NCBI GenBank assembly: GCA_902465265.1 | Contig: CABQMF010000035.1 | Location: forward strand, 1 to 20,686 | DNA length: 20,686 nucleotides | DNA from: an uncultured Collinsella sp. | GTDB lineage: Bacteria > Actinomycetota > Coriobacteriia > Coriobacteriales > Coriobacteriaceae | Direction: 5' to 3' | In this document: in pieces, positions 7,759-14,647 of the stretch | How positions within the stretch are numbered: the stretch's first letter is position 1 | How the letters are laid out: the number at the start of each line of letters is the position of its first letter | Notes under the pieces: model-generated | What the model was told of the DNA's origin: nothing | Databases searched by the model: none | Seen by the model: the letters and a program-made list of their open reading frames with translations, nothing else | Translations under genes and position numbers: made by a program

Positions 7759-7787
7759 CCCGGCATTCGTCTTGGTAAGCAATTCAT
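7734..7787 (-). CDS. Putative regulatory leader peptide upstream of metY (17 aa)
   Basis: On the minus strand, AGGAGG (7795-7800) sits seven bases before ATG (7785-7787). The ORF reads MNCLPRRMPGSCLRPSA and stops with TGA at 7734-7736. It lies between the metY promoter (7857-7885) and the metY start (7672). It encodes two Cys and two Met in 17 codons, high for such a GC-rich genome, and Cys and Met are the products of this sulfur pathway. Cysteine-rich upstream ORFs that attenuate sulfur genes are known in other actinobacteria, but I cannot match this one to a named family. The ribosome binding site is seen directly; the regulatory role is inferred. Confidence 0.6.
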   Translation of the reverse strand: MNCLPRRMPGSCLRPSA

Positions 7788-7856
7788 ATGCGGTCCTCCT
7801 TTTGACATCCCGGTTCCGTGGTCGGCTTAATTACCTACCGCCTTTGTGTGTTTTGA

Positions 7857-7885
7857 ATAGTACGAGCATCGTCTCCCCGGGTCAA
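7857..7885 (-). promoter_or_regulatory. metY promoter, sigma-70 type
   Basis: On the minus strand, -35 TTGACC (7880-7885) and -10 TACTAT (7857-7862) are separated by exactly 17 bases. The predicted transcript starts near 7850 and includes the leader ORF. It is the best-formed promoter of the intergenic region. Confidence 0.78.
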
Positions 7886-7900
7886 TCACTTAAAAGCGCT

Positions 7901-7930
7901 AACCTGTTATCGGTTTTTTAGATAGCTATC
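7901..7930. promoter_or_regulatory. Candidate LysR-type operator region
   Basis: Two dyads lie between the metY promoter and the regulator start: AACC/GGTT arms around seven bases (7901-7915) and the perfect ten-base palindrome GATAGCTATC (7921-7930). LysR-type proteins commonly bind dyads in the shared region of divergent pairs. The sites are seen; their use is inferred. Confidence 0.35.
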
Positions 7931-7946
7931 GAAAGGACGGGCGCCG

Positions 7947-8849
7947 ATGACCCTCCAACAGCTTCGTTTTCTGATCGCCGTGGCAGAATCCGGTTCGATC
8001 AACGCCGCAGCTCAGCGCCTCTATACGGCACAGTCCAATATCTCCAATGCCGTCAAAAGCCTGGAGCAGGAGCTCCATCTGGAGATCTTTACGCGCTCCA
8101 GCCGCGGCGTCACGCTCACCAACGACGGCACCGAGCTTTTGGGCTATGCGCGCCAGGTCGTAGAGCAGGCCGACATGCTCGAGGCCCGCTACGAGGACGG
8201 CGGTACACCTCAGGCCCGCCTTGCCATCTCGGCCCAACACTACGCGTTTTCGGTCGAGGCCTTTGTCAACGTAGTCGAGCGCTGCCGCGACAGCAAGTTC
8301 GAGTTCATCATGCGCGAGACCACCACAGCGCAGATCGTCGATGACGTCCGTGCGTTTCGCAGCGATATCGGCATCCTCTATCTGGACGACTTTAATACCC
8401 GTGTATTGCAGAAGGCCTTCGCCGATGCCCGAGCGAGCTTCCATCCCCTATTCGACGCGACGGTCCACGTCTTCGTCAGCGAGCGCCACCCGCTCGCACG
8501 CCGCCCTCAGCTATCCCTTGCCGACCTCACGCCCTATACGCGTTACAGCTTTGAGCAAGGAACCTCAAACTCCTTCTATTACGCCGAGGAACCTTTTAGC
8601 TATATCCCTTGCGACCGCAACATACGAATCTCGGACCGCGGAACACTTACTAACTTACTTATCACGTCGAACGGTTACACCCTGTCGACCGGCGTCCTCT
8701 CCAATGAAATGCAGTGGGGTATGGCATCGATCCCGTTAGCAGACGCCCCAACGATGCGCGTAGGCTATATCATGCACGACGAGCGCAAGCCCTCTCCCCT
8801 CTTGCAGCAATACCTCGACGAGCTCAACTGCATCATCCGTGCCAGCTAA
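7947..8849 (+). CDS. LysR-family transcriptional regulator, divergent from metY
   Basis: The 300-residue protein has the normal length of the family. Residues 1-60 form the winged helix-turn-helix (MTLQQLRFLIAVAESGSI, then AAQRLYTAQSNISNAVKSLE). About 90-295 form the periplasmic-binding-like effector domain. The ATG at 7947 follows AAAGGA. Its place divergent from metY suggests that it controls metY and senses a sulfur metabolite or precursor such as O-acetylserine or O-acetylhomoserine, as CysB/CmbR-type relatives do. The effector cannot be read from the sequence. Autoregulation through the shared intergenic region would be usual. Confidence 0.93.
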   Translation: MTLQQLRFLIAVAESGSINAAAQRLYTAQSNISNAVKSLEQELHLEIFTRSSRGVTLTNDGTELLGYARQVVEQADMLEARYEDGGTPQARLAISAQHYAFSVEAFVNVVERCRDSKFEFIMRETTTAQIVDDVRAFRSDIGILYLDDFNTRVLQKAFADARASFHPLFDATVHVFVSERHPLARRPQLSLADLTPYTRYSFEQGTSNSFYYAEEPFSYIPCDRNIRISDRGTLTNLLITSNGYTLSTGVLSNEMQWGMASIPLADAPTMRVGYIMHDERKPSPLLQQYLDELNCIIRAS

Positions 8850-8948
8850 CTGTCGGAAGACGGGGTAGAAATCGTAGATTGCTAGCACCCGGCGGGCATG
8901 GCGCTACAATGGTCACTCGCACGAAACGTACCCAACGAAAGGAAGCCC

Positions 8949-9434
8949 GTGAAGGTCATCATCTATACCGACGGCTCGGCCCGATCAAATCCGGGACGCG
9001 GCGGCTACGGCGCCGTGCTCAAATACACCAACCCCGCCGGCAAGACCTTCACCTCCGAGCTTTCGCGCGGCTACGCCAAGACCACCAACAACCGCATGGA
9101 GCTCATGGCGGTCATCGTGGCACTCGAGGCGCTCAACCGCCCCTGCGACGTCGAAGTCCATTCCGATTCGCAGTACGTCGTCAACGCCTTCAACAAGCAC
9201 TGGATTGACGGATGGAAAAAACGCGGCTGGAAGACCGCCAACAAGCAGCCTGTCAAGAACCGCGATCTGTGGGAGCGCCTGCTCACCGCAAAGAGCAAGC
9301 ACAAAGTTGAGTTCATCTGGGTTAAGGGCCACGCCGGCCATGAGCTCAACGAGCGCTGTGACGAGCTTGCCACCACGGCGGCCGACGGCAGCAACCTCGA
9401 TATCGACACCGGCTTTAACGAGAGCGACCTGTAA
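8949..9434 (+). CDS. rnhA: Ribonuclease HI
   Basis: This enzyme cuts the RNA strand of RNA:DNA hybrids in the cytosol, removing R-loops and primers. With the GTG start at 8949 the protein has 161 residues. The metal-binding acids match those of E. coli RNase HI: D8 (YTDGS), E51 (NNRMEL), D73 (HSDSQYV) and D138 (RCDELA), and the catalytic-loop histidine is H128 (KGHAGHE). An upstream ATG at 8898 would add 17 residues, but GAAAGGAAG lies just before the GTG and the GTG start gives the standard N-terminus. A TACAAT at 8905-8910 may be its -10 element. The 14 or so C-terminal residues are an acidic tail. Confidence 0.95.
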   Translation: MKVIIYTDGSARSNPGRGGYGAVLKYTNPAGKTFTSELSRGYAKTTNNRMELMAVIVALEALNRPCDVEVHSDSQYVVNAFNKHWIDGWKKRGWKTANKQPVKNRDLWERLLTAKSKHKVEFIWVKGHAGHELNERCDELATTAADGSNLDIDTGFNESDL

Positions 9435-9509
9435 CGGCGTTTTCGCACGCCATTTCCTGCCCCCTCGCGCTACACTCATCCTGTAAACCGAACGGCACGA
9501 GGGGGATAC

Positions 9510-10616
9510 ATGCTGCGTATAGCGACCATCGGCACATCCATGATTACCGACGACTTTATCCAGGTCGTCAACGCCAACGACCAAGCTGCGTTTGTGGGCA
9601 CGCTCTCGCGCGATGCAGATCGCGGCGCCGCCTTCACTGCTAAGTATGGCGGCGAGCGTAACTTCACCGCACTTGACGAGCTTGCGTCCGCCGACGACGT
9701 CGACGCCGTCTACATCGGCAGCCCCAATGCACTCCACTACGAGCAGGCGCTCGCCTGTATCGCCGGCGGCAAGCACGTTATCGTCGAAAAGCCTTTTTGT
9801 GCCACCGAGGCACAGGCGTTCGAGGTCTTTCGCGCAGCCGAGGCGGCGGGCGTCGTAGCCCTCGAGGCCATGCGCCCGCTCCATGACCCCGCTTTCCACG
9901 CCATCGAGGACGCCCTGGGCGAGATTGCGCCCATTCGTCGCGCCTCACTGCGCTTTGGCAAGTACTCTTCACGCTACAACGAGGTTCTCGCGGGGCGCGC
10001 CACCAATATCTTCGACTGCCACATGGCCTCGGGCTCCCTCATGGACATCGGCGTCTATACCGTCGAGCCCATGGTCGAGATCTTCGGCATGCCCTCCGGT
10101 CTCACCAGCATGACCACGCTGCTCGACCCCTCAACGCAAGAGCTCACCCATGGCCCCATCGACGGCTGCGGCTCCATTCTCGCCAACTATGGCGGAGGCC
10201 GCATCTCTGTCGAACTTGCGCATTCAAAGATCACCAACGATCTGCTGCCCTCGCAAATCGAAGGCGAGCGCGGCACCATCCAGATTGACCACCTGTCGAC
10301 GCCCCGCAACGTACGCATCGACTATCGCGGTGACGTCGTGCGCGGATCGGCGACCGAGGCGCCGCGCGAGCAAGGCGACAACGGACGCGCGCTCGACCTT
10401 CCCAAGTCAAGCAACACCATGGAATACGAGCTCGCCGACTTTATCACCGCCATCGGCGGCATCGATAACGTTAAGGAAGAGATTTGGGAAACGCCGGCAG
10501 GACGCCACGAACTCGGACACTACCGCGATGTCACGCTCGTGTCGCTGCGTATCATGGATGCCGTGCGCCAGCAGGCGGGCATCGCCTTCCCCGCCGACTC
10601 TAACAAACAGGCATAG
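9510..10616 (+). CDS. Gfo/Idh/MocA-family oxidoreductase
   Basis: This 368-residue probable NAD(P)-dependent dehydrogenase has a Rossmann domain (MLRIATIGTS start, YIGSPNALHYEQAL at about 68-81) and the family EKPF motif at 93-96. The C-terminal domain contains GSLMDIGVYTVEPM, a block typical of the dihydrodiol dehydrogenase-like branch. The nucleotide-binding turn reads GTSMIT instead of the usual GxGxxG, which occurs in some members. Start is ATG 9510 after GAGGGGG. Only two bases separate its stop from the acylphosphatase start at 10619, so the two are probably cotranscribed. Substrate is unknown. Confidence 0.9.
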   Translation: MLRIATIGTSMITDDFIQVVNANDQAAFVGTLSRDADRGAAFTAKYGGERNFTALDELASADDVDAVYIGSPNALHYEQALACIAGGKHVIVEKPFCATEAQAFEVFRAAEAAGVVALEAMRPLHDPAFHAIEDALGEIAPIRRASLRFGKYSSRYNEVLAGRATNIFDCHMASGSLMDIGVYTVEPMVEIFGMPSGLTSMTTLLDPSTQELTHGPIDGCGSILANYGGGRISVELAHSKITNDLLPSQIEGERGTIQIDHLSTPRNVRIDYRGDVVRGSATEAPREQGDNGRALDLPKSSNTMEYELADFITAIGGIDNVKEEIWETPAGRHELGHYRDVTLVSLRIMDAVRQQAGIAFPADSNKQA

Positions 10617-10618
10617 CG

Positions 10619-11029
10619 ATGGGTTTTTTCGACAAGCTTTTCTCGGGCGTCGCCGGCGACAGCCGAGAACCCCAAAAGCCTTCTGGCGTCGAACTCGAGC
10701 TGCGCCGCAGGCTTACTGTGCTCGCAAGCGACGAGGCCACTCAAGACGCCCCGCAGCGCTATTTCCTGCGGTGGGAGGGGCAGGTCCAGGGCGTCGGTTT
10801 CCGCTTCACCAGCACCAACCTCGCACAGGCGCGCTCCCTCACCGGCTGGGTGCGCAATATGGAAGACGGCTCGGTTGAGATGGAGCTACAGGGCACGCCG
10901 GCAAACATCGTGTCTCAGCTCGAGGCGCTTCATGCCTCCTACGAGCGCATGGGGACACGTTTTCGCCTTGTAGACGCCCAGACTCGCACCCCGCTTGCCA
11001 ACGAGGATGGTTTTAGTCCTCATTATTAG
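10619..11029 (+). CDS. Acylphosphatase with N-terminal extension
   Basis: Acylphosphatases hydrolyse carboxyl-phosphate bonds such as acetyl phosphate. The domain starts near residue 47: GQVQGVGFRF carries the phosphate-binding R62, and GWVRNMEDGSVE carries N80, 18 residues later as in typical members. The usual protein has about 90 residues; this one has 136. The extra 46 begin with MGFFDKLFSGV, which could form an amphipathic helix, followed by a charged linker. ATG 10619 lies two bases after the previous stop, so translation is probably coupled. The extension could be a membrane anchor or simply a lineage-specific tail. Confidence 0.9.
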   Translation: MGFFDKLFSGVAGDSREPQKPSGVELELRRRLTVLASDEATQDAPQRYFLRWEGQVQGVGFRFTSTNLAQARSLTGWVRNMEDGSVEMELQGTPANIVSQLEALHASYERMGTRFRLVDAQTRTPLANEDGFSPHY

Positions 11030-11090
11030 TATTGTGTGCTAAATACGGTATCATTTACCTACGACCGTTGATAGAAAAGAGGCGAGGCGC

Positions 11091-11471
11091 ATGGCGGTGC
11101 AAAGAAGGAATACCAGGCAGCGAAAGCTGGTTCTTGACGCCGTGCGCCAAAGCTATAACCATCCCACCGCCGATGAAATCTACAACGCCGTGCGCGAACA
11201 GGATGACAAGATCAGTCGCGGCACGGTCTACCGCAACCTCAACCTCTTGGCCGATGCCGGCGAGATCCTCTCCATCAAGACACCGGGCGGGAGCCGTTTC
11301 GATCGCACCACCGAACCGCATGCGCATGTCATCTGTACCTCGTGCAGCCGCGTCGTCGATGTAGCGCTCCCCTTCGATACCGAGCTCGATACCGAGGTAT
11401 CCGAGCTAATTGGATGGGACGTCACCTCGCACTACACCATCTTTGAAGGACTCTGCCCCGACTGCCGGTAG
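11091..11471 (+). CDS. perR: Fur-family regulator, PerR type
   Basis: This 126-residue metal-dependent repressor has a winged helix (residues 5-60: TRQRKLVLDAV, SRGTVYRNLNLL) and a dimerisation domain. The regulatory-metal ligands fit B. subtilis PerR by spacing: H24, D71, H77, H79 and D90. The last is Asp, as in PerR, where Fur has Glu. C82, C85, C122 and C125 form the structural zinc site in two CxxC pairs. It probably senses peroxide through iron-catalysed histidine oxidation, which suits an anaerobe. Start is ATG 11091 after AGAGGCGAGG. It lies 61 bases after the acylphosphatase gene. The PerR call rests on ligand spacing and is stronger than Fur or Zur. Confidence 0.87.
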   Translation: MAVQRRNTRQRKLVLDAVRQSYNHPTADEIYNAVREQDDKISRGTVYRNLNLLADAGEILSIKTPGGSRFDRTTEPHAHVICTSCSRVVDVALPFDTELDTEVSELIGWDVTSHYTIFEGLCPDCR

Positions 11472-11476
11472 CCTTA

Positions 11477-11541
11477 GGGGCATGCCCGCAAATCTACTTG
11501 CCCATCTGCTACAGCAAACAGCACATTTCTAGGCATGTCCC
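11477..11541. repeat. Inverted repeat between convergent genes
   Basis: GGGGCATGCC (11477-11486) and GGCATGTCCC (11532-11541) can pair over ten positions with one G-T wobble, enclosing 45 bases. It fills the space between perR and the HAD gene. There is no T-run, so it is not a classic terminator. It may be a degenerate member of a dispersed repeat family. Confidence 0.55.
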
Positions 11542-11547
11542 AAATAT

Positions 11548-12345
11548 TTACTCGGCGAGCAGGCGATGCAGTTCTTCTTCGACCGTGCGCACGTAGCGGA
11601 CGCGGTCGTTGATGCCACGCATAGAGGGATTGCAGCTCTCCATGAGATAAGGATGGCCTACGACGTTGAGCATGTCGCGGTCGTTTTCGTTATCGCCAAA
11701 CGCCATCATCTCATCGGGCGAAATCCCCAGGGCACGACCGTAATCGGCAAGCGCGGAGCCCTTGCCCGAACCAAAACCGATAAAGTCCGTCCATTCGGTT
11801 CCCGACGTCATCACGTCGACACGGTCGCTAAAGAGGCGCTCGAAATAATCCAGGGCCGCCGGCTGATCCACCTCAGGCGTCTGGAAGGCAATCTTAATGA
11901 CGTCCTCGTCGATGTCCTCGGGACGGTCGACCACCGCCACATCGCAGTGGACCTCATAGCGCAAATGGTCGACGAACGCATCGTTGCCGCTCATGGTGTA
12001 GAGGTGCCCCTCACACGAAAGGGTCACGTCGGCATGGGGATACGCAACCACGGCATTCGCGATATCCATAGCAAGGCTGCGCTCCATGGAACGCTTGACA
12101 ACGGCACGCCCCTCGCTCATCACCAGAGCTCCGTTTTCGCATACATAGGCGAGCTCATCGGCCACCGGGGCAAACAGGTAGCGCAAGCTCGCATATTGAC
12201 GGCCACTCGCCGGCATAAACACAATGCCGCGACGATGCAGCTCGTCGATGAGCTCAAAGGCCTCGGAACGCGGCTCGCGCTCCCCCGGATGCAGCAACGT
12301 GCCGTCCAAATCGCATGCAATCAGCTTGATTCCCTCAAGACCCAT
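11548..12345 (-). CDS. HAD-superfamily phosphatase, Cof type (subclass IIB)
   Basis: The 265-residue cytosolic enzyme probably dephosphorylates a sugar phosphate or small cofactor. Motif I is ACDLDGTLL (D12 and D14), motif II is ASGRQY (S47), motif III is the lysine of GSGKGSALADYG, and motif IV is FGDNENDRDML. The large cap between motifs II and III fits the Cof/YidA group. The frame is open to 12417, but the best start is ATG 12343-12345, which follows GGGGGGAA; the 24 extra codons read through a hairpin. It is downstream of the UreE-like gene, separated by that hairpin. Substrate is unknown. Confidence 0.92.
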   Translation of the reverse strand: MGLEGIKLIACDLDGTLLHPGEREPRSEAFELIDELHRRGIVFMPASGRQYASLRYLFAPVADELAYVCENGALVMSEGRAVVKRSMERSLAMDIANAVVAYPHADVTLSCEGHLYTMSGNDAFVDHLRYEVHCDVAVVDRPEDIDEDVIKIAFQTPEVDQPAALDYFERLFSDRVDVMTSGTEWTDFIGFGSGKGSALADYGRALGISPDEMMAFGDNENDRDMLNVVGHPYLMESCNPSMRGINDRVRYVRTVEEELHRLLAE

Positions 12346-12377
12346 ATGTTTCCCCCCAAAGCACCTCATCAACAGCA

Positions 12378-12414
12378 AGACGGACTTTGAATAGTTGCCT
12401 CTCAAAGTCCGTCT
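12378..12414. repeat. 13-bp perfect hairpin between the UreE-like and HAD genes
   Basis: AGACGGACTTTGA (12378-12390) is the exact reverse complement of TCAAAGTCCGTCT (12402-12414), with an 11-base loop. On the minus strand it lies 14 bases past the UreE-like stop codon. The bases after it are not a T-run, so termination would be weak. It may act in mRNA 3'-end stability or be a dispersed palindrome. Confidence 0.78.
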
Positions 12415-12428
12415 CACTTATACGCACG

Positions 12429-13007
12429 TTAACCGCGCGCCTTCTTTACGATCGTAAAGTCGGGAGCCATACTCACAACGGCGTTCGCCGCACTCGACGC
12501 AAAGCGCCGGTCCGTATCGAGTTCGCGGGTAACCACCGAGAGCCGAACACCCTCGACGCCTCGGAGCATGCGGCCCAAAACAGGCTGCACCGGCGTATAC
12601 ATGCGCACGGTATGCTCGTCCGAATCGCCTCGGAAAAGCGGCGCGTGCATATTGCCGATCTCCCAGCACGCATGCGCGAGCGCAATCGGGTCCATGCGGT
12701 CAACTTCGACCAAATAAACCTCGGCGCTGTGCAGGCGCACGACAACCGCCACGGGCACCATGCCCGAACGGTCGATGGCGAGCACGTCGCCGTCGGCAAG
12801 ACGACCGCCGTCGGCAGCATCCAGCCGAACATCGACCGTGCGCCCCAGCTCCGTCACGCCCGCAAACGCGCATACATCAGCCTGGTCCCAATCGAGCAGT
12901 AGCTCGTCAACTTCAAAGACGCCGCCTAACTTCCGGCGAAGCAGGAGTTCATAGGACGGATCGTTGAGATTTCCCAAGCATGTCGTCGAAACCAAGCGTT
13001 CAGGCAT
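12429..13007 (-). CDS. UreE-like protein lacking the conserved nickel-binding histidine
   Basis: The 192-residue protein matches the two-domain plan of the urease nickel chaperone UreE. A beta-rich N-terminal domain (about 35-100) includes GGRLADGDVLAID. The ferredoxin-like C-terminal domain carries DPIALAHACWEIGNMHAP (about 106-123), the counterpart of the UreE helix that ends in GNRHxP. Where UreE has HDHVL, with the nickel ligand histidine, this protein has VQPVL (140-144). It also lacks a His-rich tail. It begins three bases after the SlyD stop, with GAGGGT of the slyD end as Shine-Dalgarno, so the two are coupled. No urease genes are in the window. The fold assignment is made by eye from motifs; the function may differ from nickel delivery. 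Confidence 0.72.
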   Translation of the reverse strand: MPERLVSTTCLGNLNDPSYELLLRRKLGGVFEVDELLLDWDQADVCAFAGVTELGRTVDVRLDAADGGRLADGDVLAIDRSGMVPVAVVVRLHSAEVYLVEVDRMDPIALAHACWEIGNMHAPLFRGDSDEHTVRMYTPVQPVLGRMLRGVEGVRLSVVTRELDTDRRFASSAANAVVSMAPDFTIVKKARG

Positions 13008-13010
13008 ACT

Positions 13011-13439
13011 CTAACCCTCGACCTCGACGAGCTCGATATCAAAGTTGAGGTCCTTGCCGGCCAGCTCGTGGTTGGCGTCGAGCGTCACGGCCTCGGGCGT
13101 CACGTCAATGACGACGGCGGGGACGGGCATACCGCTCGGCGTGGATAGGAAGAGCTTCATGCCCTTCTCGATCTGCTCGATGTTGGGAACCTGCTCGGCC
13201 GGGAAGGTCAGAACCATCTCGGGATTGTGCTCGCCGTAGGCATCGGCAGCAGGAATGTGCACGGTCTTCTTCTCGCCCACCTGCATGTCGACAACAGCGG
13301 CGTCGAAGCCCTTGATCATCTGACCGGCGCCACAGGTGAACTCCAGCGGCTCGCCGCGATCGTAGGAGCTATCGAACTGCGTGCCGTCGTCGAGCGTGCC
13401 GCGATAATGAGTCTTGACCTTCTTGCCCTGGTTGGACAT
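13011..13439 (-). CDS. slyD: SlyD-type FKBP peptidyl-prolyl isomerase
   Basis: The 142-residue cytosolic protein catalyses proline cis-trans isomerisation and acts as a chaperone. The FKBP part (YRGTLDDGTQFDSSYDRGEP, then GAGQMIKGFDAAVVDMQVGE) is interrupted by the SlyD insert-in-flap domain (about 72-119) and resumes with LDANHELAGKDLNFDIELVEV, a SlyD hallmark. E. coli SlyD continues with a His/Cys-rich nickel-binding tail; this one stops at EVEG and has no such tail. The ATG at 13437-13439 follows GGAGG. A TATAGT (13498-13503, minus strand) may be its -10. It is the first gene of a pair with the UreE-like protein. Confidence 0.93.
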   Translation of the reverse strand: MSNQGKKVKTHYRGTLDDGTQFDSSYDRGEPLEFTCGAGQMIKGFDAAVVDMQVGEKKTVHIPAADAYGEHNPEMVLTFPAEQVPNIEQIEKGMKLFLSTPSGMPVPAVVIDVTPEAVTLDANHELAGKDLNFDIELVEVEG

Positions 13440-13559
13440 GGTAACCTCCGTGATAAGGGCGGCGCATAACGCGGGCCGCCGTGAACATATGGCGCTAACT
13501 ATACCCTAGTCATACAATTCAAAGACAGTTTGCAAAGAAACGCTGCAACCGGAGGAACC

Positions 13560-14573
13560 ATGGCATATCCCGTATTTGACCTACACTGCGACACCGCCGA
13601 CCGAATCGGCTGGGCCACGCTCGATCTCGACCTGCGCTTTACCGCCGGCACCGACGGTTATTTCCCCGGCGACGAAACGCATCCGCAAGATTTCGACCTC
13701 ATCGAGGGCAACGCCTGCGCCATCTCGCTCGCAAAAATCGGCAACACGCCGTGGGCACAGTGCTTCGCCACGTTTGTCCCCGACGAGATTCCCACCGCCC
13801 ACGCCGCGCGCTTCCAGGCGCAGATCATGGCACATATGAGCGGCCAGGCCATGCTCAACCACGACCGCATGGTCAACGTGCGCAGCGCCGCAGACATTCG
13901 CCCCGCGCTCAAGGACGGCAAGGTCGCCTGCATCCACACCATCGAAAACGCCACGTTCTTTGCCGAGGACCCCGCACTGATCGAGGTGCTCAAGAGCCTG
14001 GGCGTGCTCATGTCATCGCTCAGCTGGAACGCACAGGGACCGCTCGCGAGCGGCCACGACACCCACGCCGGCCTCACCGCCGCCGGCGTCGAGGCACTTA
14101 CGCAGATGGAGCACGCCGGCATGATACTCGACGTCTCCCACCTCAACGATGAGTGCTTTGACGAGGTTGTCGCCCACGCCACGCGCCCCTTCGTCGCCAG
14201 CCACTCCAACTCCCGTGCGGTTTGCGGCGTCAAGCGCAACCTCACCGACGACCAGTTCCGCACCATTCGCGACATGGGCGGTATCGTCGGCCTCAACTAC
14301 TGCAGCGAGTTCCTTTCCAACGACGCAACCGACAAGACCGCCGCAGACGTCACCTTCGACCAGCTGGCGGCACATATCGAGCACTGGCTCGACCTGGGCG
14401 GCGAGGACGTCATCGCGCTCGGCGGCGACTGGGACGGTGCCACGGTGCCCGCTTTCCTCTCCGATGCCAGCAAGATGCCCGAGTTCCAGAACATGCTTTC
14501 CAAGCATTTTGGCAAGACCGTGGTGCAAAAGCTCTGCAGCGACAACGCGCTTGCCTTCTTCGAGCGTTATTAA
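13560..14573 (+). CDS. Membrane dipeptidase family (M19) zinc dipeptidase
   Basis: The 337-residue enzyme probably hydrolyses dipeptides, with possible D-residue tolerance as in other M19 members. The binuclear zinc ligands are visible: H9 and D11 (DLHCDT), E129 (HTIENATFF), H194 (DVSHLND) and H215 (ASHSNSRAV). There is no signal peptide, so it should be cytosolic. Start is ATG 13560, four bases after GGAGG (13551-13555). The ATG at 13530, ten codons upstream, has no such site. The gene is divergent from slyD and followed by a perfect hairpin at 14589. Confidence 0.94.
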   Translation: MAYPVFDLHCDTADRIGWATLDLDLRFTAGTDGYFPGDETHPQDFDLIEGNACAISLAKIGNTPWAQCFATFVPDEIPTAHAARFQAQIMAHMSGQAMLNHDRMVNVRSAADIRPALKDGKVACIHTIENATFFAEDPALIEVLKSLGVLMSSLSWNAQGPLASGHDTHAGLTAAGVEALTQMEHAGMILDVSHLNDECFDEVVAHATRPFVASHSNSRAVCGVKRNLTDDQFRTIRDMGGIVGLNYCSEFLSNDATDKTAADVTFDQLAAHIEHWLDLGGEDVIALGGDWDGATVPAFLSDASKMPEFQNMLSKHFGKTVVQKLCSDNALAFFERY

Positions 14574-14588
14574 TTTCACATCCCTTGA

Positions 14589-14626
14589 GCGGGCCGGCAT
14601 GCCGAACGGTCGACATGCCGGCCCGC
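14589..14626 (+). repeat. 13-bp GC-rich perfect hairpin after the dipeptidase gene
   Basis: GCGGGCCGGCATG (14589-14601) is the exact reverse complement of CATGCCGGCCCGC (14614-14626), around a 12-base loop. No T-run follows, so it may pause polymerase or protect the 3' end rather than terminate. The downstream gene starts 22 bases later, so the pair may still be cotranscribed. Confidence 0.8.
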
Positions 14627-14647
14627 CCCCAATCCAAAGGACCGCTT

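Noticed and set aside
7673..7856. SAM riboswitch in the metY leader
   Set aside because: I could not fit the leader to the SAM-I, SAM-II or SAM-III consensus by eye. A covariance-model search would settle it.
8985..9899. 304-codon minus-strand frame opposite RNase HI and the second oxidoreductase
   Set aside because: It spans two real plus-strand genes and the gap between them, so it is a shadow frame.
12429..13007. The UreE-like gene as evidence for a urease operon
   Set aside because: No other urease structural or accessory gene is in the window, and the nickel-ligand histidine of the family is replaced.
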